7,527 nt of DNA from the NCBI GenBank assembly GCA_937906285.1, contig CALCWL010000441.1, positions 1 to 7,527 of the forward strand. The letters are read 5' to 3'. The position numbers and the translations under genes were made by a program. This DNA comes from an uncultured Rhodanobacter sp. Lineage in GTDB: Bacteria; Pseudomonadota; Gammaproteobacteria; Xanthomonadales; Rhodanobacteraceae. Position 1 is the first letter of the stretch; each line of letters begins with the position of its first letter. This document shows, in pieces, positions 1-4,897 of the stretch. The notes beneath the pieces are model-generated. The model worked only from the letters and a program-made list of their open reading frames with translations. It was not told the DNA's origin and searched no databases.

Positions 1-984
1 CCACGGCGTCATCTTTTCCTCCTCGGTGCCGGGCAGGAAGCCGATGTCCTCGCCGACGGAAACAGTGGCGCGGGTCATGATGATCTCGCGGTAGCGCTGC
101 TGGTCCATCACCTGGGCCAGGCCGGCGGCCAGCGCCAGCAGGGTCTTGCCGGTACCGGCGTTGCCGAGCAGGGTGACGAAGTCGATGTCCGGATCCATCA
201 GCGCGTTGAGCGCGAAGTTCTGCTCGCGGTTGCGCGCGCCGATGCCCCACACATGGTGGTTGGCGTGCGAGTGGTCGTCGAGAAGCATGAGCGTCGCATG
301 CTCGTCGTCCAGTTTCTGCACGCGCAGTTCGATCTCGTTGTCGCCGGGCAGGTAGAGGCACTCGTTGGGGTGCCAGACCTCGTCCTCGCGGCGATCGAGC
401 TGGTAATAGGTGCGGCCGTGATCGGTCCACGAGTGCACTTCCGGATGCAGGTCCCAGAAATTCGCCGGCAGCTCGGTCGAGCCGGTGTAGAGCAGGGAGA
501 AATCGTCCAGCGCGCGGTCGTTTTCGTAATCCTCGGCGACCAGGCCGTTGATGCTGGCCTTGATGCGCAGGTTGATGTCCTTGGTGACCAGGATCACGTC
601 GCGATCCTGGTTCTGGTCGCGCAGTTCGATCACTGCGGCGAGGATCTGGTTGTCGGCCTTGGTGTGGCCGTTGCTGCTGGTGCGATGCTGGAAATAGAGC
701 CGACCGGCCGAGCCGCCGCGCTTGAGCTTGACGCCTTGCGGATTGGCCAGCTCCAGCCCTTCCGCCAGGTCGTGCTGCTTGCCGGCCTCGATCAGTTCGT
801 TGAGGAAGCGGCTGGCCTGGCGACCGTTGCGCGAGACTTCCGAGGCACCTTTCTTCTTCTCGTCCAGCTCCTCCAGGACGGTCATCGGGATGAAGACGTC
901 GTGTTCCTCGAAGCGGAACAGCGAGGTCGGGTCATGCAGCAGGACGTTGGTGTCGAGAGCGTAGATGCGCTTGCTTCCGGTCAT
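1..984 (-). CDS. PIN-PhoH family ATPase/ribonuclease-like protein (3' end outside window)
   Basis: The visible 328 residues combine an N-terminal PIN nuclease-like domain (about residues 6-150) with the start of a PhoH P-loop NTPase domain. PIN acidic residues are visible at D11 (in LDTNVLLHD), E39 (VLEELDEKKKG), D111 (KADNQIL) and D136 (TKDINLR). The Walker A motif GNAGTGKT lies at 274-281, followed by the PhoH-typical GEDIGFLPGTEEEKM. This is the YlaK-like PIN+PhoH architecture, usually about 460 residues, so roughly 130 C-terminal residues including Walker B lie beyond base 1. Such proteins are thought to couple ATP hydrolysis to RNA cleavage or unwinding; the exact substrate is not established. 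The ATG at 984 is preceded by GAGGA nine bases upstream. The start lies 63 bases after the bcp stop with no terminator between, so co-transcription with bcp is likely. The family call is firm; the cellular role is not. Confidence 0.93.
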   Translation of the reverse strand, partial: MTGSKRIYALDTNVLLHDPTSLFRFEEHDVFIPMTVLEELDEKKKGASEVSRNGRQASRFLNELIEAGKQHDLAEGLELANPQGVKLKRGGSAGRLYFQHRTSSNGHTKADNQILAAVIELRDQNQDRDVILVTKDINLRIKASINGLVAEDYENDRALDDFSLLYTGSTELPANFWDLHPEVHSWTDHGRTYYQLDRREDEVWHPNECLYLPGDNEIELRVQKLDDEHATLMLLDDHSHANHHVWGIGARNREQNFALNALMDPDIDFVTLLGNAGTGKTLLALAAGLAQVMDQQRYREIIMTRATVSVGEDIGFLPGTEEEKMTPW

Positions 985-1047
985 GCGGAAGTGTCCTCGC
1001 TGGTGGGTGGGCAAAGCGGGTGGCGACAACTCATCAGGGCGGATGGC

Positions 1048-1509
1048 TCAGGCGGCGGGGATCGCGTCGAGCACGGCCTGGGCGTGGCCGGGGACCTTCA
1101 CCCCGCGCCATTCCGCGGCGAGCTTGCCGTCGGGGTCGATCAGGAAGGTGCTGCGCACGATGCCGAGGTGGCGCTTGCCGTAGAGCACTTTCTCGTGGAT
1201 CACGTCGAAGGCCTTGCACCAGGTTTCGTCAGCGTCGGATATCAGCGGGAAAGGCAGTTCCTGCTTCGCGGCAAAGTTGGCGTGCGATTTCGGCGAATCG
1301 CGCGACACGCCGATGACCTGCGCGTGACGCTGGCGGAACTTCGCGTTCAGGTCGCGGAAATCCCTGGCCTCGTTGGTGCAGCCGGGGGTCGAATCCTTCG
1401 GATAGAAGTACACCACCATCCATTGGCCGCGGTAGTCGGAGAGCTTCAACTCATTGCCGTCGCCGGTGGTGCCTTTCAGTGCGGGAAGTTTCTTGCCGAT
1501 TGCGGGCAT
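1048..1509 (-). CDS. bcp: Thioredoxin-dependent thiol peroxidase, Bcp/PrxQ-type peroxiredoxin
   Basis: Cytosolic peroxiredoxin of 153 residues, the usual Bcp length, that reduces hydrogen and organic peroxides. The thioredoxin-like fold shows FYPKDSTPGCT with peroxidatic Cys44, the supporting Thr/Pro in TPGC, Arg119 in RSTFLIDPDG, and the C-terminal helix. In E. coli Bcp a second Cys lies five residues after the first; here that position is Arg49 (CTNEAR). The only other Cys is Cys98 (ETWCKAF), so this enzyme may work as a 1-Cys type or use Cys98. The ATG at 1509 is chosen because the family N-terminus MPAIGKKLP begins there and AGGA sits six bases upstream. The frame stays open upstream to 1677, but that extension is Pro/Arg/His-rich with no family resemblance. 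It lies between gcvR and the PIN-PhoH gene on one strand; gcvR-bcp adjacency matches E. coli as I recall it. Confidence 0.95.
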   Translation of the reverse strand: MPAIGKKLPALKGTTGDGNELKLSDYRGQWMVVYFYPKDSTPGCTNEARDFRDLNAKFRQRHAQVIGVSRDSPKSHANFAAKQELPFPLISDADETWCKAFDVIHEKVLYGKRHLGIVRSTFLIDPDGKLAAEWRGVKVPGHAQAVLDAIPAA

Positions 1510-1757
1510 GGGGAGTCCTGCACGGCATGTGCGGCCGTGCTTGCGGTGGATTGGAAGGCAGGCGTGGCGTGGAGGACGGCAGTGCGGCGGCGAGGCGACC
1601 GGGCAAGCCGGGGCCGGCTGGCGTGAATCGACTCGCGGTTCTGCAATGCTGACGTCCTCCGGCAAGGCCACGGCCACAGACTAGCGCGCCCGGGGCGGCG
1701 GATGACAGGTCTTGTCAGGGCAACGCGTTCGCGCGATCCTCGGCGGACGGCAACCGG
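1510..1757. other. gcvR-bcp intergenic region, no gene seen
   Basis: About 250 bases between the gcvR stop and the bcp start. The frame in phase with bcp is open across much of it (to 1677), but the translation is low-complexity Pro/Arg/Ala/His and unlike any Bcp N-terminus, so I treat it as untranslated. I found no convincing sigma-70 promoter. A 5-bp hairpin (TGACA/TGTCA, 1703-1717) lies after gcvR but lacks a T-run. The gap is large enough to hold a separate bcp promoter. Confidence 0.5.
1520..1540 (-). other. Hairpin abutting the bcp ribosome binding site
   Basis: Perfect 7-bp inverted repeat: GCACGGC at 1520-1526 and GCCGTGC at 1534-1540, with a 7-base loop. In the bcp mRNA sense the hairpin ends directly next to the AGGA that precedes the ATG at 1509. 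It could influence translation initiation or mRNA stability. There is no T-tract, so it is not an intrinsic terminator. The structure is visible; any function is inferred. Confidence 0.4.
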
Positions 1758-2330
1758 TCAGAACTTCACCGGATCCATGATCGCGTCGAGGTTCATGCCG
1801 TCGCACAGTTCCAGGAAATCGTCGCGCAAGGCGGCGATGTGGATGTCGGCCGGGATGCCGATGGTGAACTGGGCCTGGAACATCTCCGCACCGGTCTGCA
1901 TGGCGCGGTAGCGGGTGGAGTTGAGCTGCTCCACGCTGATCTCGTGCTGGGTGAAGAACTCCACGATGCGCGCCACGATGCCGGGGCGATCGGCCGCCAC
2001 CACTTCCACCAGATAGGGCAGTTGCGCGCTGTTGCCGCGCTGGCCGGTGCGGTAGTGCACCAGGCGCAGGCTTTCGTCGCGGGCGAGCTTGGTCAGCGCG
2101 GTTTCCAGCTTGGCCAGCGCATCCCACGCGCCACTGGCCAGCAGCATCAGCGAAACCTCGGTGCCGATGGTGGAGACGCGCGATTCGGAGAGGTTGCAGC
2201 CGGCGTCGGCGATGCGCCGGGCCAGCGCCAGCAACGGCGACTTGTCGGCCGGGGTGAGTGCCTGGATGAGCAGCTGGCTGTCGGCAGTCGCGCGTCCGGC
2301 CGCGTGCGAGGCAGTGGAGGGAGCTTTCAA
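1758..2330 (-). CDS. gcvR: Glycine cleavage system regulator GcvR, tandem ACT domains
   Basis: Predicted 190 residues from a TTG start, the length of E. coli GcvR. Two ACT domains are visible: the first with SQLLIQALTPADKSP and GCNLSESRVSTIGTE, the second starting YLVEVVAADRPGIVARI and HEISVEQLNS. There is no DNA-binding domain, as expected for GcvR, which in E. coli acts by binding the activator GcvA and blocking gcv induction when glycine is scarce. No gcvA is in the window, so the partner here is unknown. TTG at 2330 is preferred because AGGTGG lies six bases upstream. The alternative ATG at 2354 (198 residues) has its upstream region tied up in a hairpin and only GGCGGA touching the start. 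It is divergent from dapA and upstream of bcp, as in E. coli. The family call is good; the regulatory target is inferred. Confidence 0.85.
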   Translation of the reverse strand: MKAPSTASHAAGRATADSQLLIQALTPADKSPLLALARRIADAGCNLSESRVSTIGTEVSLMLLASGAWDALAKLETALTKLARDESLRLVHYRTGQRGNSAQLPYLVEVVAADRPGIVARIVEFFTQHEISVEQLNSTRYRAMQTGAEMFQAQFTIGIPADIHIAALRDDFLELCDGMNLDAIMDPVKF

Positions 2331-2336
2331 GGAGAT

Positions 2337-2342
2337 CCACCT
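2337..2342 (-). promoter_or_regulatory. Shine-Dalgarno supporting the gcvR TTG start
   Basis: On the minus strand AGGTGG is followed by six bases and then TTG at 2330. This is a five-of-six match to AGGAGG at good spacing and is the reason for preferring TTG over the ATG at 2354. Confidence 0.5.
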
Positions 2343-2358
2343 GTGGGGCAGCATTCCG

Positions 2359-2378
2359 CCCGATGCGGAAGCATCAGG
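2359..2378 (-). other. Leader hairpin of gcvR
   Basis: In the gcvR sense, CCTGATGC and GCATCGGG can pair as an 8-bp stem with one T-G wobble around a TTCC loop. On the plus strand the same position gives a C-A mismatch, so the structure is better formed in gcvR mRNA. It ends four bases before the alternative ATG at 2354 and would hamper initiation there, while leaving the AGGTGG/TTG start free. Confidence 0.4.
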
Positions 2379-2393
2379 TTACTCCCATCGAGC

Positions 2394-2424
2394 TTACTTG
2401 CCCGTCTTGCGAAGCGGCAAGTAA
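2394..2424. promoter_or_regulatory. Perfect inverted repeat between gcvR and dapA, possible operator
   Basis: TTACTTGCC at 2394-2402 is an exact reverse complement of GGCAAGTAA at 2416-2424, separated by 13 bases that contain a smaller CTT/AAG stem. The arms overlap the best candidate dapA promoter: TTGCCC at 2398-2403, an 18-base spacer, and TAACAT at 2422-2427. A further CTTGCC occurs at 2434-2439. It could be an operator for a dimeric regulator shared by the divergent genes, or an RNA hairpin if transcription starts upstream. The repeat is directly visible; the role is inferred. Confidence 0.5.
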
Positions 2425-2427
2425 CAT
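2398..2427 (+). promoter_or_regulatory. dapA: Candidate sigma-70 promoter for dapA
   Basis: TTGCCC (4 of 6 to the -35 consensus) and TAACAT (4 of 6 to the -10) are separated by 18 bases. Transcription would start near 2434, giving a leader of about 25 bases before the GTG at 2459. It is weak by sequence and the only reasonable candidate I found in the gap. Confidence 0.3.
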
Positions 2428-2458
2428 GCAGGGCTTGCCGTTGCAGCGGGATCGAGTC

Positions 2459-3337
2459 GTGGACATTCGTGGAAGCATCTGTGCGCTGGTCACGCCGTTC
2501 GCGGCGGATGACAGCCTCGACCTGGCGGCATTCGGCCGCCTGATCGAACAGCAGATCGCTAGCGGCACCCAGGCGCTGGTGGTGGCCGGCTCGACCGGCG
2601 AGGCGCACATGCTGGAAGCGGGCGAATTCGATCGCCTGCTGACGTTCGCGCTCGAGCACGTTGCCGGTCGCGTGCCAGTCATCGCCGGCACCGGCGAGGC
2701 GGGTACCGCGAAGACCATCGCCACCACGCGTCGCGCGCAGGCGCTGGGCGCGGATGCGGCCCTCGTGGTGGTGCCGTACTACGTGCGCCCCACGCAGGAG
2801 GGCTTGTGGCGGCACTTCACCGCCGTCGCCGACGCGGGCGGCTTGCCGGTGCTGCTTTACAACGTGCCCGGCCGCACGGGTTGCGACATGCTGCCGGACA
2901 CGGTGGCGCGTCTGCGCGAGCATCCGGCGATCATCGGCATCAAGGAAGCGCGGGGCGATGTGCAGCGGATCGCCGCGCTGGCGGAACTTGCGCGCGCGGA
3001 TTTCGTCTATCTGTCCGGCGACGACGCCAGCGCCGGTGCAGCGATGCTTGCCGGGGCCGTCGGCACGGTTTCGGTGGTGGCCAACCTGGTGCCGCGACCG
3101 TTCCGCGCGTTGTGCGATGCCGCCACGGCGGGTGACGAGGCGGCCACGGCACGATGCCGGGATGCACTGGAACCCTTGCTGCACGCGCTGGACTGCGCGC
3201 CCAATCCGATCGCGGTCAAGGCCGGACTGCCGCCGCTGGGGCTGGGCTCGGCCCGGCCGCGGTTGCCGCTGGTGGAACTGCCCGATGGTCCGGATCGCGC
3301 CCGCTTGCACCAGGCGTTGTCCAGTCTGTCATCCTAG
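2459..3337 (+). CDS. dapA: 4-hydroxy-tetrahydrodipicolinate synthase
   Basis: Cytosolic enzyme condensing pyruvate with L-aspartate semialdehyde, the first step committed to diaminopimelate and lysine. From the GTG at 2459 it is 292 residues, the same length as E. coli DapA, and its N-terminus (DIRGSICALVTPF) aligns with the family. The TIM-barrel motifs are intact: Schiff-base Lys162 in GIKEA, catalytic Tyr134 and Arg139 in LLYNVPGRTG, and Tyr107-Tyr108 in PYYVRPTQEG. The substrate motif reads GSTGEA, with Ser45 where E. coli has Thr44, while Thr46 is kept. The frame is open upstream to 2363, with an ATG at 2426 as an alternative start giving 303 residues. Only a weak GGGA precedes the GTG, so the start is moderately certain. 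It is divergent from gcvR and followed after 49 bases by the bamC-like gene, likely as one operon. Confidence 0.96.
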   Translation: MDIRGSICALVTPFAADDSLDLAAFGRLIEQQIASGTQALVVAGSTGEAHMLEAGEFDRLLTFALEHVAGRVPVIAGTGEAGTAKTIATTRRAQALGADAALVVVPYYVRPTQEGLWRHFTAVADAGGLPVLLYNVPGRTGCDMLPDTVARLREHPAIIGIKEARGDVQRIAALAELARADFVYLSGDDASAGAAMLAGAVGTVSVVANLVPRPFRALCDAATAGDEAATARCRDALEPLLHALDCAPNPIAVKAGLPPLGLGSARPRLPLVELPDGPDRARLHQALSSLSS

Positions 3338-3340
3338 ACA

Positions 3341-3364
3341 CCATGCCCGCTGATCCGGGCCTGG
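3341..3364 (+). other. Intercistronic hairpin between dapA and bamC
   Basis: GCCCG (3345-3349) pairs with CGGGC (3356-3360) around a 6-base loop, and the stem extends by CCA/TGG outside one mismatch. There is no T-run, so it is unlikely to terminate. It could help stabilise or process the dapA-bamC transcript. Confidence 0.3.
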
Positions 3365-3386
3365 CTCACTCACGGAATCCGATTCG

Positions 3387-3980
3387 ATGAAGAAAACCTC
3401 GCTCCTCGTGGCCTTGCCGGCCATCGCGCTCGGCGGCCTGCTGCTCTCCGGTTGCGGCATGTTCCGTTCGCACAGCGCCTGGCAGAAAGCCCGGCAGGAG
3501 GCGCCGCTGGAGATTCCGCCCAGCATGGATCGTCCCTCCACCAGCGACGCCCTGGTGATCCCGCCGCCGGGTGCAAACCAGCCGACGGCGGACGGCGCGA
3601 CTGCCTCCGTGGCGGGCGTGCCGGGGCAGGCGGGGCAGATCTCCGACGGCTTCGTGCATGAAGGCACGGTCGACAGCGTGTACCAGCAGGTGGGCAAGGT
3701 GCTGGCCGACGGCAAGGCAGGCGAGCTGGTCAGCCATGACGACGCCACGCACTCCTACGTGGTCAGCGTGACCGCGGCGGCCGCGAAGAAGCGTGGCTTC
3801 TTCTCGCGGCTGTTCGGTCGGCACCAGGATGACTCTGCCAGCACTGCCGGCGGCGGTGCGCACCAGGTGCAGGTCAACGTGGAGAGCCGTGGCGATGCCG
3901 GCAGCGAGATCCGCGCGCAGAGCGATTCGCTCGGCGCGGTGGCCAAGGTGATCGACCGGCTGAAGTCGAAGCTGGATTGA
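3387..3980 (+). CDS. bamC: BamC-like outer-membrane lipoprotein (short form)
   Basis: Predicted lipoprotein of 197 residues. The signal peptide has a KK n-region, a hydrophobic core and a lipobox LLSGC, giving lipidation at Cys23; the following Gly is not the inner-membrane retention Asp. Residues 24-90 are Pro/Ser/Ala-rich and probably unstructured, with APLEIPPSMDRP resembling the BamC segment that contacts BamD. Residues about 91-197 look like a single helix-grip domain (TVDSVYQQVGKVL, KKRGFFSRLFG, a terminal helix VAKVIDRLKSKLD). E. coli BamC (NlpB) has two such domains and about 344 residues, so this is a reduced form. Position directly after dapA matches bamC in E. coli. The expected role is accessory to the BAM complex that inserts outer-membrane proteins. 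The ATG at 3387 has CGGAA nine bases upstream. The lipoprotein call is firm; BamC identity rests on synteny and general features. Confidence 0.75.
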   Translation: MKKTSLLVALPAIALGGLLLSGCGMFRSHSAWQKARQEAPLEIPPSMDRPSTSDALVIPPPGANQPTADGATASVAGVPGQAGQISDGFVHEGTVDSVYQQVGKVLADGKAGELVSHDDATHSYVVSVTAAAAKKRGFFSRLFGRHQDDSASTAGGGAHQVQVNVESRGDAGSEIRAQSDSLGAVAKVIDRLKSKLD

Positions 3981-3997
3981 TCGCCCGCGACACGCAT

Positions 3998-4030
3998 GCG
4001 AAAACGCCGCCCCCGGGGCGGCGTTTTCGT
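3998..4030. terminator. Bidirectional rho-independent terminator between bamC and fdxA
   Basis: A near-perfect palindrome centred on 4014: AAAACGCCGCCCC at 4001-4013 mirrors GGGGCGGCGTTTT at 4015-4027, extended by three further pairs including one G-T. The GC-rich core is flanked by TTTT on the plus strand and, by symmetry, TTTT on the minus strand. It lies 18 bases after the bamC stop and 18 bases after the fdxA stop, so one structure can serve both convergent genes. Confidence 0.92.
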
Positions 4031-4047
4031 TTCAGCGGAAGACCGGA

Positions 4048-4371
4048 TCAGCGCTCGAGCAGCGCCAGCTTGCCCGGCTTGCCTTCCCAGTCCCCGGCGT
4101 CGGCGGGGGCGTCCTTGCGCTCGGTGATCACCGGCCAGCTCTTGGCCAGCTCGGCGTTGAGCGCCACCAGCGGCTCCTGTCCTGCCGGCACGTCGTCCTC
4201 CGGGTAGATCGCGTTGATCGGACACTCCGGCTCGCACAGGGTGCAGTCGATGCACTCGTCCGGATCGATCACCAGGAAATTCGGGCCTTCATGGAAGGCA
4301 TCCACCGGGCACACCTCGACGCAATCGGTGTACTTGCACTTGATGCAGTTGTCGATGACGACGAAAGTCAT
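4048..4371 (-). CDS. fdxA: 7Fe-8S ferredoxin FdxA
   Basis: Small soluble electron carrier of 107 residues including Met, close to Azotobacter ferredoxin I (106). It begins TFVVIDNCIKCKYTDC. The seven-iron ligand pattern is complete: with Thr as residue 1, Cys8, Cys16 and Cys49 fit the [3Fe-4S] cluster and Cys20, Cys39, Cys42 and Cys45 the [4Fe-4S] cluster (VCPVD, ECIDCTLCEPECP). The extra non-ligand Cys11 is kept, while free Cys24 of the Azotobacter protein is Ala here. The C-terminal extension ending GKLALLER is typical. The ATG at 4371 is chosen by homology, with GTGGA four bases upstream; an in-frame GTG at 4380 would add three residues. It is convergent with bamC across a shared terminator. 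The partner reductase and acceptor cannot be deduced here. Confidence 0.96.
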   Translation of the reverse strand: MTFVVIDNCIKCKYTDCVEVCPVDAFHEGPNFLVIDPDECIDCTLCEPECPINAIYPEDDVPAGQEPLVALNAELAKSWPVITERKDAPADAGDWEGKPGKLALLER

Positions 4372-4435
4372 GGAATCCACTCAACGATGCGGGACGACGG
4401 CGAATTCTTGCCGAAGAACCGAGGAAGGGCCTTCG

Positions 4436-4490
4436 CGAAGTTTACCGAAAAGCTCGTGCGAAGCTCGTCGAAGCGCTCCGCGAAGCTCGG
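4436..4490. repeat. Five short imperfect CGAA-led repeats upstream of fdxA
   Basis: Consecutive units of 10-13 bases each begin CGAA: CGAAGTTTAC (4436), CGAAAAGCTCGTG (4446), CGAAGCTCGT (4459), CGAAGCGCTCCG (4469) and CGAAGCTCGG (4481). Three contain the core AGCTCG. The last units also form a CTCCGC/GCGGAG hairpin (4476-4495). They are non-coding, 65 to 120 bases upstream of fdxA. The function is unknown. Confidence 0.5.
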
Positions 4491-4599
4491 CGGAGGGGCT
4501 CTCATGAAAAGTGCGGCCATGGATGGCTGCCTTTGGTTTTCCATTCAGAGCACGGACCGCATTCTGCGGTGTTCTGGTGGGTCCGCCGCGATCATGGAA

Positions 4600-4637
4600 G
4601 ATCGCACAGGCAAAGCCAGATCGCACCAGCAAACCAA
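4600..4637. repeat. 19-base tandem duplication beside the tRNA-Glu 3' end
   Basis: Two adjacent units, 4600-4618 and 4619-4637, agree at 15 of 19 positions; both begin GATCGCAC and share GCAAA. The second unit ends two bases before the encoded CCA of the tRNA. It resembles a small local duplication; no integrase or mobile gene is nearby. Confidence 0.5.
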
Positions 4638-4639
4638 AC

Positions 4640-4715
4640 TGGCGCTCCCTACGAGACTCGAACTCGTGTTCCCGCCTTGAGAGGGCGGTGTCCTGGGCCA
4701 CTAGACGAAGGGAGC
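4640..4715 (-). tRNA. tRNA-Glu (anticodon CTC)
   Basis: A 76-base cloverleaf including encoded CCA at 4640-4642. The acceptor stem GCTCCCT/AGGGAGC pairs fully, with discriminator G. The D-arm TCGTCTAGTGGCCCAGGAC is almost that of E. coli tRNA-Glu. The anticodon stem CCGCC/GGCGG encloses loop CTCTCAA, giving anticodon CTC, which reads GAG. The T-arm ACGAG/CTCGT pairs around TTCGAGT. Most bacteria rely on the TTC isoacceptor; a CTC copy is a common addition in high-G+C genomes. It is transcribed away from pcnB. No clear intrinsic terminator follows it. Confidence 0.96.
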
Positions 4716-4735
4716 GTTGTGCGGCGAAGCGCGCT

Positions 4736-4763
4736 AGTATAGCGGAATTGCTTCGCGCGGCAA
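4736..4763 (-). promoter_or_regulatory. Promoter of tRNA-Glu with GC-rich discriminator
   Basis: On the minus strand TTGCCG (4763-4758), a 16-base spacer and TATACT (4741-4736) form a good sigma-70 promoter. The start would fall near 4729, about 14 bases before the tRNA. The sequence after the -10 is AGCGCGC, a GC-rich discriminator typical of stringently controlled stable-RNA promoters, so repression by ppGpp/DksA is plausible. Confidence 0.7.
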
Positions 4764-4897
4764 CGCCCGATCGACGCGGGTCGAAGCCGGCCGCGAAGGT
4801 GCGCAGAACAAGTCGTCCTGCCGCGACTATGGTTGATGCTCGGCATCGTGAACATGGCAAGCACGGGGCGCCTGCGTCCCGCAAGGATTCCAACCGC

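Noticed and set aside
253..1626. 457-codon open frame on the plus strand
   Set aside because: It lies antisense to the PIN-PhoH gene and bcp, both with clear motifs. Its translation is a Val/Ala/Gly/Gln-rich shadow produced by high G+C codon use.
1510..1677. N-terminal extension of bcp to an ATG at 1677
   Set aside because: Pro/Arg/His-rich low-complexity translation; Bcp proteins start at the MPAIGKKLP position, which has its own AGGA.
1703..1717. Possible terminator after gcvR (TGACA/TGTCA)
   Set aside because: The stem is only 5 bp and no T-run follows on the minus strand.
4291..4680. Plus-strand open frame ending in LPTRLELVFPP
   Set aside because: The end is the translated antisense of tRNA-Glu, a frequent false gene, and the rest overlaps fdxA antisense and repeats.
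4511..4897. N-terminal extension of pcnB in the same frame
   Set aside because: It crosses the antisense of the tRNA and the tRNA promoter, has no resemblance to PcnB, and no ribosome site.
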